DNA of 64,000 nucleotides, taken from positions 1-64,000 of the forward strand of contig NZ_BCQV01000002.1 in the NCBI RefSeq assembly GCF_001552255.1, in the 5' to 3' direction. The notes under the pieces were generated by a model. The model saw only the letters and a list, made by a program, of their open reading frames with translations. It searched no databases and had not been told where the DNA came from. Numbering within the stretch: position 1 is the stretch's first letter; every line of letters begins with the position of its first letter. Source of the DNA: Alicyclobacillus shizuokensis NBRC 103103 (GTDB lineage: Bacteria > Bacillota > Bacilli > Alicyclobacillales > Alicyclobacillaceae). A program made the translations under genes and the position numbers. Of this stretch, positions 27,332-35,177 are shown one piece after another.

Positions 27332-28294
27332 CTAAATGGGCCGCCAATTATGCGTGGTCCCCAAGGCTGCGGTTCCTGCCTGCGTGACAGGGTTGACGTT
27401 AGAGGAACGGATGGGCCGAGTGGGAAGCGGATTCATTTGGGCGAGCTGCTCTCCCATCCTCACGCTCGATCCGGACCTTACGGTGAAATTCTTCAGCATA
27501 CCGGGCGGACACAGCAGAATCACGGTGGACCCGAGTTCAAACCGCCCCAATTCCCCCCCTTTGTCCAACCACAGTTCCACCGCTCCCTCGTGTACGCGGC
27601 GCCGATGTCGATTCCATGCTCCGGTGAACCAAGGCCCGTAAGGCGTGCGGATGCTCCCGACCACGGTCGCCCCCACCTTCACCATTGCCAGGCGTCCATA
27701 CCTCGTCTCCAACCAACTGACCAGCCGTTCATTCTTGCTGAACAGCCCGGGCACCGCCGCCACCCCCAAGGCATTGACCGGGTACAGACGCCCAGGGATG
27801 TAGCGCCAAAACACCACCTCGCCGGACAAGGGCATGTGAATCCGGTGGTAGTCGCGAGGACTGAGATAGAGCGTGATGTAGTGCCCGCCCTCAAACACCT
27901 GTGCATCCCTCTCGCTGCCCAAGAGCGCCGACACGGTATACAAGCACCCCTTGGCCTGCAGCAGCGTGCCCTCCAGAATCCGTCCCAATGCGCTGACCGT
28001 ACCGTCCACCGGCGAGATCAGGCCTTCTGTAGCCAGAGGACGGGCACCGGGGCGTAGTCCACGGGTGAAAAATTCGCAGAGACTGCTGTAGGCGGCAAGG
28101 GGGAGCTCGGCCTCGTCCGCATCAATCTGATACCAACGAACATAGTGGGGGATGAGAAGCCGGCTCAACCGCATCCGTGCAAACCGCCCGACAGCCGCGG
28201 TCAACGCGCGTTTGGGCAACAGCCGTAGCCCCCACTGTTTCCATCTATGTGATCTCAAAAAGGTCATCTGCAAACCTGGCTCCAGACAAATCAT
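27332..28294 (-). CDS. psd: phosphatidylserine decarboxylase proenzyme
   Basis: A 320-residue membrane-associated enzyme making phosphatidylethanolamine from phosphatidylserine. The self-cleavage motif LGST (in RFELGSTVILL) near residue 270 gives the pyruvoyl group on the Ser; PVDGTVSALG, the catalytic YLSPRDYHRIHMP and VGATVVGSI are also intact. ATG at 28294 has SD GGAG 8 nt upstream; ATG nine codons later is an alternative. The C-terminal tail of about 40 residues is Asn/Thr/Pro rich and not conserved. No pssA in the window. Neighbour of the sulfolipid genes, so this section concerns membrane head groups. Confidence 0.93.
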   Translation of the reverse strand: MICLEPGLQMTFLRSHRWKQWGLRLLPKRALTAAVGRFARMRLSRLLIPHYVRWYQIDADEAELPLAAYSSLCEFFTRGLRPGARPLATEGLISPVDGTVSALGRILEGTLLQAKGCLYTVSALLGSERDAQVFEGGHYITLYLSPRDYHRIHMPLSGEVVFWRYIPGRLYPVNALGVAAVPGLFSKNERLVSWLETRYGRLAMVKVGATVVGSIRTPYGPWFTGAWNRHRRRVHEGAVELWLDKGGELGRFELGSTVILLCPPGMLKNFTVRSGSSVRMGEQLAQMNPLPTRPIRSSNVNPVTQAGTAALGTTHNWRPI

Positions 28295-28367
28295 CTTCTT
28301 TCTCCACTTTCTCCACCGCGCGTGGGGAACCCCGCGCATCTTTGCAGAACCTAATTACCATCATATC

Positions 28368-28399
28368 AAAAGAGCCGGACCTGACGGTCCAGCTCTTTT
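28368..28399. terminator. bidirectional intrinsic terminator after the SASP gene
   Basis: AAAAGAGC-C-GGACC (28368-28381) pairs with GGTCC-A-GCTCTTTT (28386-28399), leaving a TGAC tetraloop and one internal mismatch, with a T-run on either strand. On the minus strand it follows the SASP stop by about 30 bases. Confidence 0.88.
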
Positions 28400-28427
28400 G
28401 TTCGAACAAGGGTGATCCTAAGGCGTT

Positions 28428-28655
28428 TTAGAAGTTCCCCCCGCTGCGCCCCGCGAGCTGCTGCTCCGCGAGTGCCACGAGTTTGCGGGTCATGTTACCC
28501 CCGATGGCACCGGTGTCGCGGGTGGTCATCGTCCCCCAATAGCCGTCCTGCGGCGGTGTGATGCCCAATTCCGAGGCAACCTCGTACTTGAACTGCTCAA
28601 GGGCCTTGATTGCGCCTGGGACGACGGGAGTGTTCCGTTTCTGACCCAAAGCCAT
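28428..28655 (-). CDS. alpha/beta-type small acid-soluble spore protein
   Basis: A 75-residue DNA-coating protein of dormant spores. The conserved helix LEQFKYEVASELGI carries the germination protease site (between Glu and Val/Ile of YEVAS), followed by the second conserved block GYWGTMTTRDTGAIGGNMTRKLV. ATG at 28655 has SD AAGGGGGTGA. A forespore-type promoter is present upstream, and a strong terminator follows, so the gene is a single sporulation unit embedded between psd and recG. Direct evidence that the organism forms endospores. Confidence 0.96.
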   Translation of the reverse strand: MALGQKRNTPVVPGAIKALEQFKYEVASELGITPPQDGYWGTMTTRDTGAIGGNMTRKLVALAEQQLAGRSGGNF

Positions 28656-28679
28656 CTGTCTCACCCCCTTATGTAGGCC

Positions 28680-28709
28680 TAGTATGTCTGCCGGCGAGCG
28701 TATATATGA
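28680..28709 (-). promoter_or_regulatory. sigma-G/sigma-F type promoter of the SASP gene
   Basis: CATACTA (28680-28686, minus strand) fits the sigma-G -10 consensus CATnnTA, and TCATA (28705-28709) stands 18 bases upstream in the place of the -35 (GHATR-like). This agrees with forespore expression of SASP genes. Confidence 0.7.
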
Positions 28710-28739
28710 TCCCATTTTGTTCCCTTGTCCTGAATCACC

Positions 28740-30779
28740 TCAGCCGGTGCGAAAATTTTGCTGTTGCTGAACCTCCCGCCGCAGCCTTTCATATTTGGGC
28801 AGGAGCCAGAAGTCGGTTGTGTCCATCAATGCCGTCGCCTCCTGCCGGGCGACATCCATGATGCGCAAGTCCTTCGTGAGATCGCCGACGCTGAACTCGG
28901 GCAGCCCGCTTTGCCGCACGCCTAAAAACTCTCCCGGGCCGCGCAGCTGCAAGTCTCGCTCAGCAATCTCAAAGCCGTCGTCGGTTTGGGTCATGGTTTG
29001 CAGCCGTTCCTGCGCTAACTCGGATGTGGCATCCGACAGCAATATGCACATACTGGGCGCCTCGCCGCGCCCCACACGGCCGCGCAGCTGGTGAAGCTGG
29101 GCGAGGCCAAATCGCTCGGCGTGATAGATGAGCATAACCGTCGCGTTGGGCACATCAATGCCCACTTCAATCACCGTCGTGCTGACCAGGATGTGAATCT
29201 CCCGCGCCAGGAAGGCGCGCATCACCCGCTCCTTTTCTTTGGCCGTCAGGCGCCCGTGCAGGAGTCCCACCTGGTATCCGGCGAATAATTCGGCAAACTC
29301 TTCCGCCAAGGCCGTGGCCGAAGCCGCGTCGGTATCCGAGTCGTCCTCCACCAAGGGCGCCACCACGTACGCCTGCCGCCCGGTTTCCAATTCTCTGCGG
29401 ATGCTGCGCACGGCCTTATCGCGATCGGCTGTGCGCAGCCAGACGGTCCGCACCGGTTTGCGGCCAGCGGGCCGGCCCTGCAGGCGGGTCATATCCATAT
29501 CCCCGTACACAGCCAACGCCAGCGTGCGCGGAATCGGCGTCGCCGACAGGTACAGAACGTCCGCGTCGCGCCCCTTTTCCTGCAGAGCCGCCCGCTGCGC
29601 TACACCAAAACGGTGCTGTTCATCAATCACCACGATACCCAGATTGGCGAACTGCACCTTCTCCGTCAAAAGCGCGTGCGTACCCACCAGCAGGTGCACG
29701 TCTCCAGCGGCGACCGCCGGCAGCAAAGCCCGCCTATCCCGCTCGCTGGTGCTACCTGTCAACAGCTCCACCCGCATCCCAAGCGGTTCCAGGCGCCGCC
29801 GCGCCTCCATGGCGTGCTGCTCAGCGAGAATCTCCGTGGGCGCCATGAGGACCGCCTGCGCCTGGCTCAAAAACCCACAATACGCCGCCCACAGCGCTAC
29901 CCATGTCTTCCCAGATCCAACATCACCTTCCAGCAGGCGGTGCATGGGCAGGTCCTTTCGCAAATCCGTCAACACGTCTCGGCACGCCTGCAGTTGGCCG
30001 GGAGTCAACGGGCTGGGCAGACTTTTCTGAAACCGTGCCAACGCATCCTCGGGCACGGCGCGGGGCACACCGCGCCGCCCCTCCAACCGCGCTCGGCGAA
30101 ACCACTGCAATTGCAGTTGAAACAAAAAAAACTCCTCAAACGCCAGCCGCCGGTGCGCCTGGCGCAGCGTCTCCTCGCCGTCCGGCGCATGCATGGCGGC
30201 CACCGCCTGGCGGTGCGAGATCAACCGATATTTTTGCATCAGTTCATGCGGCAACAACTCGTCCACTTCATCCAGATACTGATCCATGGCCTTGTGCACG
30301 AGGGATTGAATTTGGCTCGACGGGAGGTTTTTGCTCGCCCTGTAGACAGGCGTAAAGGCCGAAGCGAAGGCCGCAGCTTTGGTCCCGGACAAATCGCTGC
30401 GGCTGACGGTGAGGGTGCGGTAGCGGGCGTTGTAGCGACCGCTGAGTGTGAGCACCCGCCCGTCCACCAACTTCGACTTGACATACGGTTGATTGAACCA
30501 CACGGCGGTGATGGGGTGCCGGCCATCCACGCGCATGCGCACACGCACCATGCAGCGTTTGCCCTGCCAGCGTACATCGGCCCTCCCGTCGACGACCCCG
30601 CGGGCAGTGACATGGGCCCCATCGACAAACGATTCAAAGGGCCTAACGCGAAAGTCCTCGTAGCGCACCGGAAAGTAGTGCAAGAGGTCGTGCACCGTCT
30701 CAATCCCCAACTCCTGCAGGGCTCTCTGCTTGGCACTCCCTACACCCGCGACGTGCGTGACCGGAATCGCCTGCAACAT
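28740..30779 (-). CDS. recG: ATP-dependent DNA helicase RecG
   Basis: A 679-residue branch-migration helicase acting at stalled forks and recombination intermediates. N-terminal wedge/OB domain (HVAGVGSAKQRALQELGIETVHDLL, then YFPVRYEDF), Walker A GDVGSGKTWVAL near residue 285, DEQH box (IDEQHRFG), LYLSATPIPRTLAL, and C-terminal motif VGRGEAPS. SD AAGGAAGG precedes the ATG. Follows fakA by 12 bases; the serine dehydratase genes that lie between these two in B. subtilis are missing. Confidence 0.98.
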   Translation of the reverse strand: MLQAIPVTHVAGVGSAKQRALQELGIETVHDLLHYFPVRYEDFRVRPFESFVDGAHVTARGVVDGRADVRWQGKRCMVRVRMRVDGRHPITAVWFNQPYVKSKLVDGRVLTLSGRYNARYRTLTVSRSDLSGTKAAAFASAFTPVYRASKNLPSSQIQSLVHKAMDQYLDEVDELLPHELMQKYRLISHRQAVAAMHAPDGEETLRQAHRRLAFEEFFLFQLQLQWFRRARLEGRRGVPRAVPEDALARFQKSLPSPLTPGQLQACRDVLTDLRKDLPMHRLLEGDVGSGKTWVALWAAYCGFLSQAQAVLMAPTEILAEQHAMEARRRLEPLGMRVELLTGSTSERDRRALLPAVAAGDVHLLVGTHALLTEKVQFANLGIVVIDEQHRFGVAQRAALQEKGRDADVLYLSATPIPRTLALAVYGDMDMTRLQGRPAGRKPVRTVWLRTADRDKAVRSIRRELETGRQAYVVAPLVEDDSDTDAASATALAEEFAELFAGYQVGLLHGRLTAKEKERVMRAFLAREIHILVSTTVIEVGIDVPNATVMLIYHAERFGLAQLHQLRGRVGRGEAPSMCILLSDATSELAQERLQTMTQTDDGFEIAERDLQLRGPGEFLGVRQSGLPEFSVGDLTKDLRIMDVARQEATALMDTTDFWLLPKYERLRREVQQQQNFRTG

Positions 30780-30791
30780 TTTGCGCCTTCC

Positions 30792-32510
30792 TTACTCCAA
30801 CGAGAAGATATAGTCGTAAACCGGCTGCCCTCCATAGCGCATCTCGATCTCAAACCCATACAGGTGCGCTAAAGTGCGGCGCAGCTCCTCGCGCTCCGTT
30901 TCATCGACCTGGTCAGAGTAAAATACGGTCAACAGCTCCGCGTCCACGCCGTTGCCTCGCGCGGCCGCCACCATCGCCCGCACGGCGGCCACCGCCGCCG
31001 CCGCGCGGTCGGCGTGCACTTCGACCACGTCCGCCTCCGCTATGGCCATGTACTGCCCGGCTGCAATCGCGTGTCCTTGATACTGACTGTCACGCGCCGC
31101 CCGCGCCACACATCCCGACTGAACCGCGTGCAGCGACGCCTCCATGCGGGCGCGATTGGCCGTGGCGGACTCACGCGCATCAAACACAGCGGCGGCCGCA
31201 AGGCCTTGAGGGATGGAGGTGCAAGGCACTACCTCCAACCCTCCTTCCAGGACCTCTCGGGCCTGTTCCGCGGCGAGCACGATGTTTTTATTGTTCGGCA
31301 GAAACACCACCTGACGCCCGCCCGCGTTTTGCGCGGCCGCCACGATTTCCTCCGTGCTTGGATTCATGCTTTGACCGCCGTCAATGACCGTCGCCCCCAG
31401 GCTCTCGAACACGTCGCGGATGCCATCCCCGGAGGCGGCCGCCACCAACGCCGTCACAGCTCCTCGGTCCCGGTCCTCTTTCAGGATTCCGTCATGATCC
31501 GGAGTGGCCGCAACCGATGCCGATGAATCCGCCTTTGCGACCGTCTCCAGATCGCTGATGCGGTCGTGCTGTTCCGTCATGTTTTCAACCTTAATCTGCA
31601 CCAGCGGACCGCAGGTTAGCGCGTCCTCCAGCACCCTTCCCGGGTGCAGAGTGTGCACATGCACCCGCACCAGGTCTTCCGCCGCCACCACCAACAAGGA
31701 ATCCCCGTATTGCCCTAATCGCTCCCGTAGCTGTCCCTCCACCAACGACGCCCGAGCGCCTGCCCGCACCAAAACTTCCGTGCAATACCCGTGCTCACCC
31801 GTACGGGCGATATGGCTTCCCGCGTATTCCAACACCGGCCGCGCCACCACGGAGTGCAGTTCATCCCCCGGTGACGCCGCTGGACTCTCGTGCCCCCGGA
31901 GGTACTCTAAAAAGCCTTCGTAGATAAATACCAATCCTTGGCCGCCCGAATCCACGACTCCAGCCTGCTTCAAAACCGGCAACTGGCTCGGCGTACGCTG
32001 CAACGCCGCCTGGGCCGCCTCGTAGACCTGTTCCATCAAAACCGCCCAGGTCGGATTCTGGCGCGCCTCCCGGACCGCCACCGACGCCGCCTCCCGCGCC
32101 ACCGTGAGGATGGTCCCCTCCACCGGTTTGGACACGGCCTTGTAGGCAATGTCGATTCCTTCCTGCAGCGCCTGCGCAAAAACCCGCACGTCCATACCCG
32201 TCGCACCCTGCGCTGCTTTCGAAAAGCCTCGAAACAATTGGGACAGGATGACGCCCGAATTCCCCCGCGCCCCCATCAGCAAGCCGGTTGCCAGCGCCTG
32301 GGTTGCCTCTTGCAGAGACCATTCGCTTCTCTGATCGAGCGCCGCCACGCCGGCACCCAACGACAAATCCATGTTCGTTCCCGTATCCCCATCGGGCACC
32401 GGAAAGATGTTCAAAGCGTTCACGACCTCCGCCTGCTCATGCAAGCGTTGATGCCCTCGCCGCATCAAGGCTGCGAACGCTGTTCCGGTCAAAACTTGTT
32501 GGCCCGTCAT
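30792..32510 (-). CDS. fakA: fatty acid kinase catalytic subunit FakA (YloV, DAK2/DegV-like)
   Basis: A 572-residue protein with an N-terminal DAK2 ATP-binding domain (NALNIFPVPDGDTGTNMDLS, then ARGNSGVILSQLFRG) and the middle/C-terminal FakA domains (ATVIDGGQSMNPSTEEI, VVFLPNNKNI). With a FakB/DegV partner it phosphorylates exogenous fatty acids, and the acyl-phosphate feeds PlsX/PlsY. It therefore connects to the fap/pls genes elsewhere in the window. SD GGAGG 6 nt before the ATG; co-transcribed with yloU. No fakB in the window. Confidence 0.94.
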   Translation of the reverse strand: MTGQQVLTGTAFAALMRRGHQRLHEQAEVVNALNIFPVPDGDTGTNMDLSLGAGVAALDQRSEWSLQEATQALATGLLMGARGNSGVILSQLFRGFSKAAQGATGMDVRVFAQALQEGIDIAYKAVSKPVEGTILTVAREAASVAVREARQNPTWAVLMEQVYEAAQAALQRTPSQLPVLKQAGVVDSGGQGLVFIYEGFLEYLRGHESPAASPGDELHSVVARPVLEYAGSHIARTGEHGYCTEVLVRAGARASLVEGQLRERLGQYGDSLLVVAAEDLVRVHVHTLHPGRVLEDALTCGPLVQIKVENMTEQHDRISDLETVAKADSSASVAATPDHDGILKEDRDRGAVTALVAAASGDGIRDVFESLGATVIDGGQSMNPSTEEIVAAAQNAGGRQVVFLPNNKNIVLAAEQAREVLEGGLEVVPCTSIPQGLAAAAVFDARESATANRARMEASLHAVQSGCVARAARDSQYQGHAIAAGQYMAIAEADVVEVHADRAAAAVAAVRAMVAAARGNGVDAELLTVFYSDQVDETEREELRRTLAHLYGFEIEMRYGGQPVYDYIFSLE

Positions 32511-32520
32511 GCAAAGCCTC

Positions 32521-32886
32521 CTACGCCTCCGTCGCTACGCGCACACCCTGCACATAGATGTTCACCCGCGACACGTCGATGCCCACCGATTCATTCAACA
32601 CGTAACGCACCTTGTCCCGCACGTTTTGAGCGACCTCATATATGTTCGTACCATAGCTGACAATGATGTACAGATTGACCTCCACTTCACCGTCGACAAT
32701 CCGCACCTCCACGCCGCGGCCGGGGTTGTCCCGCCCCAGCAACTCTGTCAGACTATCCTTGACCTGTTGGCGGGAAGCCATACCTACCAAGCCGTAACAG
32801 TCCATCGCCGCGAGTCCGGCAGTCGTCGCAATGACGTCTTCGACGATGGAGATGGTTCCCAAAGGTGTCTCGACCGTCTTCGGCAA
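32521..32886 (-). CDS. yloU: Asp23/Gls24 family protein YloU
   Basis: A 121-residue Asp23 family (PF03780) protein, membrane-envelope associated in Gram-positives and linked to cell-envelope stress and, with FakA, to fatty-acid handling. Begins VETPLGTISIVEDVIATTAGLAA, the family hallmark, and contains VNLYIIVSYGTNIYEVAQNVRDKV. TTG at 32886 is chosen because AGGAGG lies 7-8 nt upstream; a GTG three codons earlier overlaps that SD. A -10-like TACAAT (minus strand, near 32917-32922) precedes it without a clear -35. Confidence 0.93.
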   Translation of the reverse strand: MPKTVETPLGTISIVEDVIATTAGLAAMDCYGLVGMASRQQVKDSLTELLGRDNPGRGVEVRIVDGEVEVNLYIIVSYGTNIYEVAQNVRDKVRYVLNESVGIDVSRVNIYVQGVRVATEA

Positions 32887-32969
32887 TCCGGGCACCTCCT
32901 GCCTGTGCTTTGTGCCATTGTACTATATTACAAGCAGGTAATAAAAGCGGCGAACGCTTTCGGTTCCCC

Positions 32970-32998
32970 TTGCCGAGTATCAGCCCTTGCGCTATAAT
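32970..32998 (+). promoter_or_regulatory. rpmB promoter TTGCCG-17-TATAAT
   Basis: TTGCCG (32970-32975) and a perfect TATAAT (32993-32998) with 17-base spacing, 36 bases before the rpmB ATG. A strong sigma-A promoter. Confidence 0.85.
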
Positions 32999-33033
32999 AC
33001 ACCCGTTATGTGTCGGCGAAGGAGGTGCGAAAA

Positions 33034-33225
33034 ATGGCAAGGCGATGCGAAATCTGTGGAAAGCAACCGCAAACTGGTCACTCCATCAGCCACTCGCACA
33101 TCCTGAACAAGCGCCGTTGGATTCCCAACATTCAGGTCGTGCGGGCCAACGTCAATGGCACGGTGAAACGTATTCGGGTCTGCACCCGGTGTCTGAAGGC
33201 AGGAAAAGTCAATCGAGCCATCTGA
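33034..33225 (+). CDS. rpmB: 50S ribosomal protein L28
   Basis: Sixty-three residues, MARRCEICGKQPQTGHSISHSH, with the CxxC zinc-binding pairs CEIC and CTRC, so the zinc form of L28. SD GGAGGTG before the ATG at 33034. It has its own promoter and terminator and is divergent from yloU and convergent with spoVM, the same arrangement as in B. subtilis. Confidence 0.98.
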   Translation: MARRCEICGKQPQTGHSISHSHILNKRRWIPNIQVVRANVNGTVKRIRVCTRCLKAGKVNRAI

Positions 33226-33290
33226 GGCGACTACCCGGCAGGGAAACCGGAGTTGAAGGTCCCCTCCGGAGCGTATGGCTGTCGGAATGC

Positions 33291-33320
33291 AAAAGGAGCA
33301 CCTGTTCGGTGCCCTTTTTT
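33291..33320 (+). terminator. intrinsic terminator of rpmB
   Basis: AAAAGG-A-GCACC / GGTGC-CCTTTTTT forms a stem of 11 pairs with one bulge and loop TGTTC, ending in six Ts on the + strand. Confidence 0.88.
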
Positions 33321-33392
33321 GATCCGCGCGTCAACCCGCCCAGGTGGAGCGTCGGCGCCGCCGCGCTGCGGCGACGTCGCACCTCGCACCCG

Positions 33393-33473
33393 TCAATCCT
33401 TGGAGAAGGCCCCCAGACAAGCCTTGACGATGCCGCCTAGAAACTTTGGGAGCTTGATGGTGTAAAACTTCAA
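33393..33473 (-). CDS. spoVM: stage V sporulation protein M (SpoVM), 26 aa
   Basis: A 26-codon frame encodes MKFYTIKLPKFLGGIV followed by KACLGAFSKD, nearly identical to B. subtilis SpoVM (MKFYTIKLPKFLGGIV, then RAMLGSFRKD). SpoVM is an amphipathic helix that senses positive curvature of the forespore outer membrane and anchors SpoIVA for coat assembly. Pro9, needed for its shallow membrane insertion, is kept. Start is TTG at 33473 with SD GAGGGGGG 7 nt upstream. It lies between rpe and rpmB exactly as in Bacillus. A mother-cell sigma-E promoter is expected, but I could not pick one with confidence. A GC-rich imperfect hairpin (about 33345-33380) follows. Confidence 0.95.
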   Translation of the reverse strand: MKFYTIKLPKFLGGIVKACLGAFSKD

Positions 33474-33599
33474 CCCAATTCCCCCCTCGTTATCGGTTGC
33501 CCGCATCCGTGCTCGGGTCGAGACGTCGCCGTCTGTTCGCGCAGTGGGCCAACGCCATGTTGTTACATGTATATTCCCGCCCGGTGAAAATGTGCGGCA

Positions 33600-34265
33600 T
33601 CATGAACTGGTGAGCACACCCCGCAGCCGCGAGATCGCTTGCGCCCGGTCCCGCTCCCCGAACACGGCCGATCCGGCGACAAACACGTTGGCCCCGGCCT
33701 CAGCGACCGCCCCAATCGTGCCGGCGTGGATGCCGCCGTCCACCTCCACGTCCACCTCGGAGCGGCCCAAATCCAGCAGCCGCCGCCGCACCCGCCGTAC
33801 CTTCTCGGTCATGGCCGGGATGTACGTCTGACCGCCAAATCCAGGGTTCACCGTCATGACGAGAACCAGGTCGAGGTCCTCTGCCAGGTAGTCCAACACC
33901 TCGATGCCGGTGGCCGGATTCAGCGCCAGGCCGCACGGCAGATTGTGCTGACGAATTCTCTGCAGGGCTCGGTGCACATGCGCGGTCGCCTCCGCGTGCA
34001 CCGTGATGCGGCTGGCGCCAGCCGCCGCAAACGCGTCGATATGCCGCTCCGGCTCCACGACCATCAGGTGCACATCCAACTCACAGTCAAACCGCCGGCG
34101 CAGCGCCTCGACCGCAAGCGGCCCCATCGTGATGTTGGGTACAAACCGCCCGTCCATCACATCCACGTGAATCCAATCGGCGCCGGCCCGGAGGACCTCC
34201 TCCACCTCCTCGGCCAGGCGGCCAAAGTCAGCCGAAAGAATTGAGGGGGCGATGCGGTGCTTCAA
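33600..34265 (-). CDS. rpe: ribulose-phosphate 3-epimerase
   Basis: A 221-residue TIM-barrel enzyme of the pentose phosphate pathway. Motifs PSILSADFGRL, WIHVDVMDGRFVPNITMG (metal ligands His and Asp), VMTVNPGFGGQ and VDGGI are all present. TTG at 34265 is the start, overlapping the rsgA stop (TTGA), with GGAGG about 10 nt upstream. In B. subtilis a thiamine pyrophosphokinase gene (thiN) follows; it is absent here. Confidence 0.97.
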   Translation of the reverse strand: MKHRIAPSILSADFGRLAEEVEEVLRAGADWIHVDVMDGRFVPNITMGPLAVEALRRRFDCELDVHLMVVEPERHIDAFAAAGASRITVHAEATAHVHRALQRIRQHNLPCGLALNPATGIEVLDYLAEDLDLVLVMTVNPGFGGQTYIPAMTEKVRRVRRRLLDLGRSEVDVEVDGGIHAGTIGAVAEAGANVFVAGSAVFGERDRAQAISRLRGVLTSS

Positions 34266-35137
34266 TATCTGCGCGCCTCCTTCTGTTTCAGTTCTTGGTA
34301 CAGGTGACAATAACTCTCGTATCGTGTCGAGGCCAGAAGGCCGGCGGCAACAGCGCGCTTGACCCCGCAGTCTTGCTCATCCACATGCAGGCAACCGCGA
34401 TAGGCACAGTCACCAGCCGTAACCTGAAACTCCGGAAAGTACAGGCGCAGTTGGGCCGCCTCCACATCCAGATCCAATTGGCTGAAGCCGGGCGCGTCGG
34501 CAATGTATGTGGCATCGGAAATCCGGAACAGCTCCACGTGTCGAGTCGTGTGCCGTCCCCGCCGCAGTTTGTCGCTGATGTCGCCCATCTGCAGCCCCAG
34601 CTGGGGATCGATGGCATTGGCCAGCGACGACTTACCTGCGCCCGATGGACCCGCGAACACGGTGATATGCCCCATCAATTCGGACCAGATGGGGTCCAAG
34701 CCCTGTTTGGTGCGGGACGATACCGGGTGAACAGGGTACCCCGCCTGCCGGTACGGCACAGCCAGCGCAGCCACCGCCTCGCCTTCCATCAGGTCCGCCT
34801 TGGACAGAACAACAACCGGCCGCAGCCCCCGCGCCGCAACGGCGACCAGTGTCCGGTCCAGGAGTCCGGCCTGAAAGTCCGGGGACCGCACTGAAAACAC
34901 CAGCAATGCCTGGTCCGCGTTGGCGATGGGAGGACGCACCAGTTCTGTCTCGCGCGGCAGGACCTCGGTGATCACCCCTTCACCCGCACCGGTTTCGTTC
35001 AAGCGCACCCGGTCCCCCACCAGGAGGTTCACGCCGCGCTTGCGGAAGACACCTCGTGCCCGGCACCGCCAGCTCCCGCCGTTCCCCACGACGTCAAAAA
35101 ACCCACCCCGGCCCCTAACCACTATCCCGTCCGGCAT
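34262..35137 (-). CDS. rsgA: ribosome small subunit-dependent GTPase A
   Basis: A 291-residue circularly permuted GTPase that checks late 30S maturation. Order is OB fold (1-65), permuted G domain with SKADL, GPSGAGKSSLANA (Walker A, after G4/G5) and DAPGFSQ, and a C-terminal zinc domain with the C-x4-5-C ... H-x5-6-C pattern (DCAYRGCLHVDEQDCGVK). SD AAAGGAGGG before the ATG. Downstream of prkC as in Bacillus. Confidence 0.97.
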   Translation of the reverse strand: MPDGIVVRGRGGFFDVVGNGGSWRCRARGVFRKRGVNLLVGDRVRLNETGAGEGVITEVLPRETELVRPPIANADQALLVFSVRSPDFQAGLLDRTLVAVAARGLRPVVVLSKADLMEGEAVAALAVPYRQAGYPVHPVSSRTKQGLDPIWSELMGHITVFAGPSGAGKSSLANAIDPQLGLQMGDISDKLRRGRHTTRHVELFRISDATYIADAPGFSQLDLDVEAAQLRLYFPEFQVTAGDCAYRGCLHVDEQDCGVKRAVAAGLLASTRYESYCHLYQELKQKEARRY

Positions 35138-35177
35138 CCTTACCCTCCTTTGACCAGTTGTCTCGACAGCCCAGACT

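Noticed and set aside
33474-33600. A sigma-E promoter for spoVM from GAATATA near 33573.
   Set aside because: No CATnnnnT -10 at the required distance, so not reported as a feature.
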